From: Aliarcobacter lanthieri
GTDB taxonomy: Bacteria > Campylobacterota > Campylobacteria > Campylobacterales > Arcobacteraceae
DNA length: 64,000 bases
Assembly: GCF_013201625.1 (NCBI RefSeq)
Contig: NZ_CP053839.1
Location: 1,550,001-1,614,000, forward strand
Reading direction: 5' to 3'
In this document: in pieces, positions 33,723-42,297 of the stretch
Numbering within the stretch: the stretch's first letter is position 1
How the letters are laid out: each line of letters begins with the position of its first letter
The notes under the pieces: model-generated
What the model was told of the DNA's origin: nothing
Seen by the model: only the letters and a program-made list of their open reading frames with translations
Database searches by the model: none
Position numbers and translations under genes: made by a program

Positions 33723-35456
33723 TTAAATACTTGCCTCTGGTTCTTTTATATAATACCCTTGAACATAATCTACACCTAGTTCTTTAACCTTATCAAATAT
33801 TTCTTTACTTGATACAAATTCAGCAATAGTTTTTATATTTTGATCTTTTGCAAATTTTATAATCATTTTTACAATATTTTCATTACCACTATTTACTAAT
33901 ATATCTTTTATTAGTGATCCATCAATTTTTATATAATCAGCATTTAATTTTATTAAGTATTCAAAATTTGAGTAACCACTTCCAAAATCATCTATTGCAA
34001 TTTTACAGCCAAGACTTCTAATTTCTTCTATAAAGTTATTAACTATTGAAAAGTTTTTTATCTCTTCACTTTCAACTATTTCAACTACAACTCTTGAACC
34101 AAAACCATACTCTTTTATAGTATTCAAAATATATTTAGAAGTAAATTCATTTGATATATCTTGAAAAGTAAGATTAATCGAAAATTCATAACTATTATTT
34201 TTAAAATATTCAAAAGTCTTTTTAACTATTTGTTTTGTAAGTTGTAAATATTGTCCAGATTTTTTAGAAATATCTAAGAAGAAAAATGGAGATACAATTT
34301 GTCCTGCATCATTTAATCTCATTAAAGCTTCATATTTCTCTATTTTTTCAGTTTTAATATTATAAATAGCTTGGAAATATGGTAATATACCATCTTTTTC
34401 AAGAGCTTTTTTAATTTTTTGAGTCCAAAATATATTTTTCTCATAATCTTTTTCTATATCTAAACTCTTACTATAAACTATATTATTTTTATTTGTTTTA
34501 GAATATTTACGTATAACATTTGCTGTTTCTAATAACTTATCATTTGTCTCAAATGAAAAACTATTATTTAACTGTAAATATATCTGTCTACCTTTTGCAC
34601 TAAATGGTTTTTCTGTAATTTTTTTAGATGCAATACCAATTTCATTAATAAAAGCATCTTTTTCTACATTAACTGCTAAAACAACAAAAATATCTGCAGT
34701 CAATCGATAAACTTCATAATTACTTTTATTTATAAACAAATCTTCTATTGTTTTTGCTATAAGTTTTAAAATATTATCACCTATTTTATATCCAAAGAAG
34801 TCATTTATTTCACTAAAATTATTTATGTCTATTAAAGCTATACTAGGATTTTTTTTAATTGAAATATCATTTAAAAGTTTATATCTACTTCCTATTTTTG
34901 TAAGATAATCTTCTCTTAATATTTTATTTAATTCTTCAGTTTTTTCTACTAAATCTGTAATTTCATGTCGTATTGCAACATATTCAAAAATATTTCCATC
35001 TTCATCAAAAATAGGAGAGATGATTGTATTAATATAATAATATGTTCCATCTTTCTTTTTATTTTTTAAATTTCCTCTCCAAACTTTTCCACTCTTAATA
35101 GTTTTCCATAAATCTCTAAAAACTTCATCATTAGTTTCTCCTCTTAGAATACTATGAGGCTTACCTAAAACTTCTTCTCTTGAATATTGTGAAACTCTAC
35201 AGAATTCATCATTTATATATGTAATATTCCCTTTTAAATCACTATTAGAAACAATATTTGATGTTTTTGTAGCTCTATTATATTGTCTTAAGATATTTGC
35301 TTTTCTAGCAAATTCTTTAGCTTCTTTTTTAAGTTTTTTGATATATATTATTCTAGTAATTAAAAAAATAGTTATAAAAAGTAACAATAAAGAAAGTACG
35401 TATTCTAAATTAGTAAACAAGCTTTTCCCTAAGTTTAATTCAATATTGAAGCACAT
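33723..35456 (-). CDS. PAS-GGDEF-EAL protein, probable c-di-GMP phosphodiesterase
   Basis: 577 residues: membrane helix about 17-38, PAS about 60-170, GGDEF-like about 180-320, EAL about 330-575. The GGDEF signature is replaced by LTADIF, so the cyclase part should be inactive. The EAL part keeps KYEALMRL, the Asn/Asp metal residues (INLTFQDIS, EIVESEE) and AIDDFGSGYSN, so c-di-GMP hydrolysis is likely, tuned by the PAS sensor. It ends one base from the convergent HD gene. Confidence 0.88.
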   Translation of the reverse strand: MCFNIELNLGKSLFTNLEYVLSLLLLFITIFLITRIIYIKKLKKEAKEFARKANILRQYNRATKTSNIVSNSDLKGNITYINDEFCRVSQYSREEVLGKPHSILRGETNDEVFRDLWKTIKSGKVWRGNLKNKKKDGTYYYINTIISPIFDEDGNIFEYVAIRHEITDLVEKTEELNKILREDYLTKIGSRYKLLNDISIKKNPSIALIDINNFSEINDFFGYKIGDNILKLIAKTIEDLFINKSNYEVYRLTADIFVVLAVNVEKDAFINEIGIASKKITEKPFSAKGRQIYLQLNNSFSFETNDKLLETANVIRKYSKTNKNNIVYSKSLDIEKDYEKNIFWTQKIKKALEKDGILPYFQAIYNIKTEKIEKYEALMRLNDAGQIVSPFFFLDISKKSGQYLQLTKQIVKKTFEYFKNNSYEFSINLTFQDISNEFTSKYILNTIKEYGFGSRVVVEIVESEEIKNFSIVNNFIEEIRSLGCKIAIDDFGSGYSNFEYLIKLNADYIKIDGSLIKDILVNSGNENIVKMIIKFAKDQNIKTIAEFVSSKEIFDKVKELGVDYVQGYYIKEPEASI

Positions 35457-35500
35457 TATACTATAATTTTTAAGAAAATAACAAATTTTAAAGGATATTT

Positions 35501-36139
35501 TTGGATTTATCTACTTTTAGAGCAAAATATACAACAAAGAATATAGATGTAAAAGATTTACATCAAAATCCTTTTAATCAGTTTGAAATTTGGTTCAATG
35601 ATGCAATTGAAGCAAAACTTTTAGAACCAAATGCCTTTTCTCTATCAACTGTAGGGAAAGATATGATGCCAAGCATTAGAACTGTATTATTAAAAGTTTT
35701 TGATGAAAAAGGATTTGTTTTTTTTACAAATTATGAAAGTAAAAAAGCAAAACAAATAGAGGAAAATCCAAAAGCAGCTGCACTTTTTACATGGTTAGAA
35801 CTTGAAAGGCAAATAAAAGTTGAGGGTTCAATAGAAAAAATATCTAAAACTGAGTCTTTAAAATATTTTTTATCTCGTCCAAAAGGTAGTCAACTTGGAG
35901 CATGGGTTTCAACACAAAGCCAAGTAATAAGTTCAAGAGCATTATTAGAACAAAAATTTGATGAAATGAAAAGAAAGTTTTTAAATAAAGAGATTCCATT
36001 TCCATCTTTTTGGGGTGGATATGCTATAAAACCTATACGAATTGAATTTTGGCAAGGTGGAGAGGATAGGCTTCATGATAGATTTTTATATGAACTTCAA
36101 GAAAATAATACTTGGAAGATATCAAGATTAGCTCCATAA
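35501..36139 (+). CDS. pdxH: Pyridoxamine 5'-phosphate oxidase
   Basis: 212 residues, the usual PdxH length, starting at TTG 5 bases after AAGGAT. FMN-binding RTVLLK and FFTNYESKKA, the SRPKGSQLGAWVS loop and C-terminal EFWQGGEDRLHDRFLY are characteristic. It makes pyridoxal 5'-phosphate, the cofactor of SelA among others. Confidence 0.95.
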   Translation: MDLSTFRAKYTTKNIDVKDLHQNPFNQFEIWFNDAIEAKLLEPNAFSLSTVGKDMMPSIRTVLLKVFDEKGFVFFTNYESKKAKQIEENPKAAALFTWLELERQIKVEGSIEKISKTESLKYFLSRPKGSQLGAWVSTQSQVISSRALLEQKFDEMKRKFLNKEIPFPSFWGGYAIKPIRIEFWQGGEDRLHDRFLYELQENNTWKISRLAP

Positions 36140-36221
36140 ATAGAAATATTGCAATTTGTAATATTTTTTAACACTTTTAAATTATTTTAGTAGAATACCT
36201 AAAACTTATAAAGGATAAAAT

Positions 36222-36572
36222 ATGGTTTTAGGTAAATGTCCAAATTGTGGAGCTAATGTTATAGCCATAAATACAATTGCACAAAATCAAAAAGTTACTT
36301 TATATACTTGTGAAAATTCAAAAAAAGAACATGATGATAGTTTTCAATTTATATATACAAATGATTCAACTTGTAATTTTAGAGTATATTCAAATGTATT
36401 TCTAAAATGGAATAAAAGAGGATTTTCAAAATATGAGATGAAAAGTTTACTTGAAAATGGACAAGTTGCTATTAGACTATACAGTAAAAAGATTAAAGGT
36501 GAATATTTTAAATATGTTATGTTAGATAAAGATTATGGAGTATCTATTTTATGGAATGAAGAAGTACAATAA
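36222..36572 (+). CDS. Small zinc-ribbon protein with topoisomerase-type C-terminal repeat
   Basis: 116 residues. CPNCGANV at the start and a second Cys near 28 and 50 form a probable zinc ribbon. The second half (FSKYEMKSLLENGQVAIRLY, then SKKIKGEYFKYVML) resembles the Toprim C-terminal repeat found in type IA topoisomerases. Nucleic-acid binding is likely; no catalytic domain is present. It has its own promoter and RBS (AAAGGA). Confidence 0.65.
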   Translation: MVLGKCPNCGANVIAINTIAQNQKVTLYTCENSKKEHDDSFQFIYTNDSTCNFRVYSNVFLKWNKRGFSKYEMKSLLENGQVAIRLYSKKIKGEYFKYVMLDKDYGVSILWNEEVQ

Positions 36573-36574
36573 AT

Positions 36575-38704
36575 TTAGAAAAATTCTATCGCATTCTTTC
36601 CTTGTTTTTTAGCACTATACATTGCTGTATCAGCTTGTTTTATAATATCTTGTACACTAACACTTGAATCACTAAATAGTGTAACTCCAATACTAGGAGT
36701 TGATACATTTCTATGTCCATTAATATGAGTTATACCATTTAAAGTATTTTTTATTTTTTCAGCTAAATAACTTATATTTCTTCTTGCATCATCACTATTA
36801 TTTCCTATATTATCTAGTAAAACAATAAATTCATCTCCACCTATTCTTGAAACAGTATCTTCTTCTCTTAAACACTCTTTTATCTTTTTAGCAACAGTTA
36901 TAAGAAGAACATCACCTATATCATGTCCTAAAGTATCATTCACTTCTTTGAAATTATCTAAATCAATGAATATTAATCCTCCAAATATTTTATGTCTTAC
37001 TGTTTTTGTTATAGCATGTTCAATTCTATCTAATAAAAGAAGTCTATTAGGCAATCCTGTTAAATTATCATGAGTTGCTTGATATTCTAATATTTTTTCT
37101 TTGTCTTTTTGCTCACTAATATCCATATATTGACCAAGATAATTTGTTATTTTGTCTTCTTCATTTTTTATAACAGTAATAATACTTCTTAAAGCTATAA
37201 TCTCCCCATTTGCCTTTTTATTATAAACATCTCCTGTCCAAGTACCATTTATTTTTAAGTCATCCCATAAATTTTCAATGAATTTTCTATCTTGATGAGC
37301 TGTTTTAAAAATTCTTGGATTTTGTCCTAAAAGTTCGTCTTTTGAGTATCCCATAATTTGGCAAAATGCCTTATTTACTTTTACTATTGTATTTCTATTA
37401 TCTGTAATAATCATAGGAGCAAAAGAATCAAAGGCATAAGAAGATAATCTCAATTCATTCTCTTGTTTTTGCCTTATATCTTCATAATCAATTTTTTCTA
37501 AACAACTAGTAATACCTAATACTAATTTATCAAAAAGAATTTCTGCTTCTTGATCAAAAAAGTTTGTTTGTTTAGAATAAATAACAAGAACAGCCATTAC
37601 TTCATTAAATTTTTTAATAGGAAATGTTGCCATTGAGTTTATATTTAACTCTTTTGTTTTATCATAAAAAATAGAACTATTATCTTTTTTTAAATTTTTT
37701 ATAATAATATTTTGTTCTCTTTTAATAGTTTTTAATATAAGATTTTCAGAAGAAGTAATCTTATTTTTTATTATTAATTCTTTTAATTCTCCATCTTTAG
37801 CAACTACTATATTATTTACACGATCATATATAAAGCAAAATGACAAATCTTTATTTTCATTTAAAAGTTCACAAATTTCCATATATAATTCATCTTTTTT
37901 AAATGTTTTCGTTAAAAATTTATTTGCTTGACTTAACAACTCATATATATTTTTATGTTTTTGTATTTTTAATGATGAATCTTGCTCATTAAAAATAATA
38001 TTCTTAAGTATGAAAAATAATGGAATTAGAGTAAAAAAGCAAAAGAATAAGAATAAGAAACTTATATTTCTTTCAAGTATTATATTATTTTCTATATGAA
38101 CTAACTCTTTTTCAATAGATAAAACCATAAACTCTATAATAGAAGAAAGCTTATCTATATTATTTATACTTGAATTAAAATAATCATCTAATCTTAATAT
38201 ATCTTGAGAATAAGAGTTTGTAGAATCTTTAAATCTTAAAAGAACTAATGTTTTTATAATTTTTTTATTTAAAAGATTAAAACTATCTATAACTTCATCA
38301 TTTGTGATTGATAGTTGATTAATTTTATGTCTTAAATCTTCTACTTTACTAAAACTAATATTTAAAGAAATAGTATGTTCTTTCCATTGCTCTTTCCAAG
38401 GCATCTCATTTAAAGATAGCTTTAGTTCAGCTAAAGATATTTTTGAAGTATCTTGTTGATCTTTTAAATCTTTAGATATCTTTTTAGTATTTAGTTGCTC
38501 TATTGATAATAGTTTTTCTTTTTCAAAGGATATAATTAATTTTTCTGCACTTTTTAGATAGTTTAATCTAAAACTATTATCTTCAAACTCTTTAATAAGT
38601 TTAATTTTTTCATAAACCATAGAAGAACTGAAAAACAATATCCCTAATACTGGCAATGTAAAAATCAAAATGATTTTTGTGAATAAACTATTTTTAAACA
38701 ACAA
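36575..38704 (-). CDS. GAF-PAS-GGDEF diguanylate cyclase with periplasmic helical sensor
   Basis: 709 residues: membrane helices at about 8-28 and 208-228 around a helical domain that resembles nitrate/nitrite-sensing NIT domains (SFEKEKLLSIEQLNTK), then GAF about 240-395, PAS about 410-530 and GGDEF about 540-709. The active site RIGGDEFIVLLD is intact, so c-di-GMP synthesis is expected. The NIT assignment is tentative. The gene converges on the zinc-ribbon gene. Confidence 0.88.
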   Translation of the reverse strand: MLFKNSLFTKIILIFTLPVLGILFFSSSMVYEKIKLIKEFEDNSFRLNYLKSAEKLIISFEKEKLLSIEQLNTKKISKDLKDQQDTSKISLAELKLSLNEMPWKEQWKEHTISLNISFSKVEDLRHKINQLSITNDEVIDSFNLLNKKIIKTLVLLRFKDSTNSYSQDILRLDDYFNSSINNIDKLSSIIEFMVLSIEKELVHIENNIILERNISFLFLFFCFFTLIPLFFILKNIIFNEQDSSLKIQKHKNIYELLSQANKFLTKTFKKDELYMEICELLNENKDLSFCFIYDRVNNIVVAKDGELKELIIKNKITSSENLILKTIKREQNIIIKNLKKDNSSIFYDKTKELNINSMATFPIKKFNEVMAVLVIYSKQTNFFDQEAEILFDKLVLGITSCLEKIDYEDIRQKQENELRLSSYAFDSFAPMIITDNRNTIVKVNKAFCQIMGYSKDELLGQNPRIFKTAHQDRKFIENLWDDLKINGTWTGDVYNKKANGEIIALRSIITVIKNEEDKITNYLGQYMDISEQKDKEKILEYQATHDNLTGLPNRLLLLDRIEHAITKTVRHKIFGGLIFIDLDNFKEVNDTLGHDIGDVLLITVAKKIKECLREEDTVSRIGGDEFIVLLDNIGNNSDDARRNISYLAEKIKNTLNGITHINGHRNVSTPSIGVTLFSDSSVSVQDIIKQADTAMYSAKKQGKNAIEFF

Positions 38705-38750
38705 TTACTCCCCTTTGTTTAAAATGCTTGTATGATATCATAATTTATTA

Positions 38751-40115
38751 TTATTTTTCATAAGTATTATGAATTTTACCTTTTATTTTAGTTCTTTGTA
38801 ACTCTGTTAATGTAAATTTAAATTTCTCTTTTTTTACTGCAACATAAGAACAAAAATCTAAAACATCAATTTTACCTATATCATTTTTATCTAGCCCTAT
38901 TCCAGCTGTTAAACTTCCTAAAATATCAGCTTTTCTAAGTTTATGTTTTTTCCCACTATTTATAAATATCGTTCTAAAATCACTATCTATTTCAAAATCT
39001 TTATTCTCTTGTACATTTTTGATATCTTCAAACTTGATATCTTCAAAAGTATCTTTAAAGATATCAAGTTTGTCATTTTCATTTTTTGTATAAAATGTTA
39101 CTGCAAATCCACCTTTTCCAGCTCTTGCAGTTCTACCAATCCTATGAGTATGTATTTTTTGATTTAAAGATAAATCATAATTAATAACTAAATCAATATC
39201 ATCTATATCTAAACCTCTTGCTGCAACATCACTTGCAATTAAAATAGGATAAGATTTATTTGAAAATAATACTATTGTTTCATCTCTTTGTTTTTGATCT
39301 AAATCAGAGTGTAAAGTTAAAATATCAAGCCCTAAATCATACAAATCATCAGCTAAAGTTTCACAAGTTTGTCGCATATTACAAAATATAATTGTTGAAG
39401 TTGCCTTACTTGAAGATATTATTTTTGATATATTTTCATTTTTTTGATTATTTTCAATATTATAAAAAGTTTGTGCTATGAATTCTTTCTTTTCACTCTC
39501 AATTTTTACAAAAATTGCTTGATTCATAATTGCAGAAGATAATCTTTCAATATTTTTCTCATAAGTTGCACTAAAAAGCATAGTTTGTCGGTTATTTGGT
39601 AAAACTTCTACTATTTGTTCTATATCATCGTAGAATCCCATATCTAACATCTTATCTGCTTCATCTAAAACAAAATAGTTTAAATTTTCTAAATTTAGAT
39701 TTTTTTCTTTGATATGTTTTAAAACTCTTCCTGTTGTACCAACTATAATATGAGCATTATGCTCTAAAGAAGCTACTTGAGGTTTAAAAGGAACTCCTCC
39801 ACATAAAGTTAAAACTTTTACATTATGAATATGACGAAATAGTTTTCTAAGTTCAATTGCTATTTGATTTGCTAACTCTCTTGTAGGAGCTAAAATAAGT
39901 GATTGAATATTAAATTGTTTAACATCTAATTTTTCAACAAGAGGAATACAAAAAGCAACTGTTTTTCCAGAACCTGTTTTTGCTTGAGCAATTATATCTT
40001 TTCCTAATAAGCTTTTTTCTAAAGTAAGCTCTTGTATAGGGGTTAAACTTTCATATCCTAAAGAATCAAGATTTTGTATAAATTCCTTTTTTAATTTTAG
40101 TTCATTAAACTTCAC
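38751..40115 (-). CDS. dbpA: DEAD-box RNA helicase DbpA
   Basis: 454 residues from a GTG that gives the family N-terminus VKFNELKL; the longer ATG frame overlaps the DedA gene and has no family match. Motifs: Q motif (LTPIQELT), AKTGSGKT, PTRELANQ, DEAD, SAT, HRIGRTARAG. The C-terminal domain (KADILGSLTAGIGLD, then GKIDVLDFCSYVAVK) is the DbpA RNA-binding domain that targets 23S rRNA hairpin 92. AAAGG lies 9 bases before the GTG, inside the end of the upstream gene. Confidence 0.9.
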   Translation of the reverse strand: MKFNELKLKKEFIQNLDSLGYESLTPIQELTLEKSLLGKDIIAQAKTGSGKTVAFCIPLVEKLDVKQFNIQSLILAPTRELANQIAIELRKLFRHIHNVKVLTLCGGVPFKPQVASLEHNAHIIVGTTGRVLKHIKEKNLNLENLNYFVLDEADKMLDMGFYDDIEQIVEVLPNNRQTMLFSATYEKNIERLSSAIMNQAIFVKIESEKKEFIAQTFYNIENNQKNENISKIISSSKATSTIIFCNMRQTCETLADDLYDLGLDILTLHSDLDQKQRDETIVLFSNKSYPILIASDVAARGLDIDDIDLVINYDLSLNQKIHTHRIGRTARAGKGGFAVTFYTKNENDKLDIFKDTFEDIKFEDIKNVQENKDFEIDSDFRTIFINSGKKHKLRKADILGSLTAGIGLDKNDIGKIDVLDFCSYVAVKKEKFKFTLTELQRTKIKGKIHNTYEK

Positions 40116-40662
40116 TATTTTTTGCCTTTTTTCTTTTTTTATTAAAGTTTGAAATAAGAATAAAGATAATAACAAATACAATAATGAAACCCATATATTG
40201 AAATTTATCAGATATACTCATTAAAAATTCCCCAGCTACAAAACTAATATATCCAATAACACAAGCCCATAAAATTGAAGCAAAAATATTTAGAATCATA
40301 AATTTATAAGGATTATATTCAGAAACTCCCATAACAAGTGGAATTAAAGTTTTTACTCCATATATATATTTTTGAATAAATACTATAAAAATTCCATATT
40401 TTTTTAATAATACTTTTACTAAAGCTATTTTCTTCTTATGATTTTTCATCATATCTTCTACATATTCTTTATTATATTTTCCCATGTAAAATAAAAACTG
40501 GCTACCAACAAAGTTTGAAACTCCTGCAACTGCAATACAAATATATATATTCAAATCACCTGCATAAGAAAATGCTCCAGCTATTGCTAAGGCTAAAAAT
40601 CCACCTCCAAAAGTGTACAAAAAAAGTGCTATATAGCCCCAGTCTTGGATAAATTGTTCCAT
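40105..40662 (-). CDS. DedA-family membrane protein
   Basis: 185 residues with about five membrane segments. GGGFLALAIAGAFSYAG near 20 and the FIQKYIYGVKTLIPLVMG region (about 95-112), with conserved basic residues, match the DedA/SNARE-associated family, thought to flip undecaprenyl phosphate or lipids. Overlaps dbpA by 11 bases. Confidence 0.85.
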   Translation of the reverse strand: MEQFIQDWGYIALFLYTFGGGFLALAIAGAFSYAGDLNIYICIAVAGVSNFVGSQFLFYMGKYNKEYVEDMMKNHKKKIALVKVLLKKYGIFIVFIQKYIYGVKTLIPLVMGVSEYNPYKFMILNIFASILWACVIGYISFVAGEFLMSISDKFQYMGFIIVFVIIFILISNFNKKRKKAKNSEV

Positions 40663-40800
40663 TAAATTTCCTAAAATTATTTTCTATATAAGAGTAGATA
40701 TTTTATCTAAATCTATATTTATTTGTGCATAAATATAATTTTCACAATTTTTACAAGTATTTTATATATAATCTTAAAATTTATTTTAAAAGGAAAGATT

Positions 40801-41595
40801 ATGAAAAAATCTCTAATAATATCAAGTTTAGTTCTATCAACACTTAGTTTTGGATTTGATTTAAAAGGTATTGCAAACGAAGTTACAAAATCTGTTAATT
40901 CTTCTAGTAATACTCAAACAACATCTAACTTAGATAATAATACTATTTCTGCAGGTTTAAAAGATGCTTTAAAAGTTGGAGTAAATTTTGCAACAACAGA
41001 ACTTGGTAAGCCAAATGGTTACTTAAATAATAAAGAAGTAAAAATTCCCCTTCCAAATAATTTATCAACGGTAGAAGGAGTTATAAGAAAAGCTGGTGGA
41101 GATAAGATAGCTGATGATTTAATAAATTCAATGAATAGTGCTGCTTCAAAAGCTGCTCCAACAACTGCAAATATTTTTATCCAAGCAATAGAAAAAATGA
41201 GTTTAGCTGATGCTCAAAATATCTTAAATGGTGGTGATAATGCAGCAACTCAATATTTCAAAAACAATACAACAACTTCTTTAAAAGAAGCTATAAAACC
41301 TATTATTCAAGATAGTATGAAAGATAATAATGTAGCACAATATTATGATGTAGCAAATAATTTTTATCAATCAAATGTAAAAGATTTAGCAAATAATAGT
41401 ACTGTTTCAAGTTTAGCTAAAAATTTTGGTGTTGATTCATATATTCCTGGAAATTCAAATGAAAGTTTAGATGACTTTGTAACTTCAAAAGCAATAGATG
41501 GACTATTTTCTATGATTGCAAAAAAAGAAGCAAGTATTAGAGAGAATCCAGTTGAACAAACTACTTCTATTCTAAAACAAGTTTTTGGTAAATAA
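40801..41595 (+). CDS. DUF4197 periplasmic protein
   Basis: 264 residues from MKKSLIISS, with AAAAGGAAAG just before it; the longer frame has no ribosome site. Signal peptide about 1-18, then a helical DUF4197 domain (ISAGLKDALKVGV; NVAQYYDVANNFY). Members are common in Proteobacteria as secreted helical proteins of unknown function. Confidence 0.85.
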   Translation: MKKSLIISSLVLSTLSFGFDLKGIANEVTKSVNSSSNTQTTSNLDNNTISAGLKDALKVGVNFATTELGKPNGYLNNKEVKIPLPNNLSTVEGVIRKAGGDKIADDLINSMNSAASKAAPTTANIFIQAIEKMSLADAQNILNGGDNAATQYFKNNTTTSLKEAIKPIIQDSMKDNNVAQYYDVANNFYQSNVKDLANNSTVSSLAKNFGVDSYIPGNSNESLDDFVTSKAIDGLFSMIAKKEASIRENPVEQTTSILKQVFGK

Positions 41596-41600
41596 TTTTA

Positions 41601-41627
41601 TAGACTAGCTAATTTGAAGCTAGTCTA
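41601..41627. terminator. Hairpin between convergent genes
   Basis: TAGACTAGCT pairs with AGCTAGTCTA (10 bp, 7-base loop) between the DUF4197 gene and the convergent hypothetical gene; flanked by TTTTA and AAAA, so it may serve both strands. Confidence 0.6.
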
Positions 41628-42190
41628 AAATAACTATTTATAGCATTATTTTTTGCCAAACTTATATTAAGGTTAATATCTATATTTTCATTTTTAGGGA
41701 AATTATAAGTATAAGTTTTTTCAAAATTCTTTAAAAGATTTTCATACAAATCACCTTTTGTATCAACTATAAAAATCTCTTTTTGCATTTCATAAATATA
41801 TATAATATGTAAATTGTAAGTTTTATTTACTCTATAAATATTAAATTCATAGTGATTATATATCTTTTTCTCACAATTTTCAAAACTATTTATTTTTAAA
41901 TTATCTTTTAATAAATCTAAAAAACAAGATAAAGCTTGAACATTCCATATAACATCGGTATAAGTATGAATATATTCTAAGAAAATATGGTTGGCTTTTA
42001 ATGTATAAGCTTCATAAACATAAGAATCATGTCTAGTTTTCATTTCGATATTGTAAAGGGTAAATTTATAAAAATTATCAGTGGAAATTTTAAATTTTAA
42101 ATCATTTTCTTCAATACTAAAATATGGGATAGAAAGTTTTGTAACTTTTTTAAAAATAAATTTTAATAATTTAAATAAAGCTTCAAACAT
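41609..42190 (-). CDS. Hypothetical protein
   Basis: 193 residues, no family recognised. The N-terminus is basic and hydrophobic (FKLLKFIFKKVTKL) but not a clear signal; the rest alternates aromatic-rich strands (HDSYVYEAYTL, YNLHIIYIYEMQKEIFIVD). Its codon use resembles neighbours. It lies alone between two terminators. Confidence 0.5.
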   Translation of the reverse strand: MFEALFKLLKFIFKKVTKLSIPYFSIEENDLKFKISTDNFYKFTLYNIEMKTRHDSYVYEAYTLKANHIFLEYIHTYTDVIWNVQALSCFLDLLKDNLKINSFENCEKKIYNHYEFNIYRVNKTYNLHIIYIYEMQKEIFIVDTKGDLYENLLKNFEKTYTYNFPKNENIDINLNISLAKNNAINSYFRLASN

Positions 42191-42255
42191 AATAATTTCC
42201 CTATAATTTTATATAACTTTATCTAAATAATAGTATTTTAGCAAGAAAATTGAAA

Positions 42256-42284
42256 AAACTGTTAGTTAAAAAAACTAACAGTTT
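42256..42284 (-). terminator. Rho-independent terminator of htpG
   Basis: A 12-bp perfect stem (AAACTGTTAGTT with AACTAACAGTTT, 5-base loop) 13 bases after the htpG stop, followed on the minus strand by a U-run. Confidence 0.85.
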
Positions 42285-42297
42285 GATTAAGTATAAA

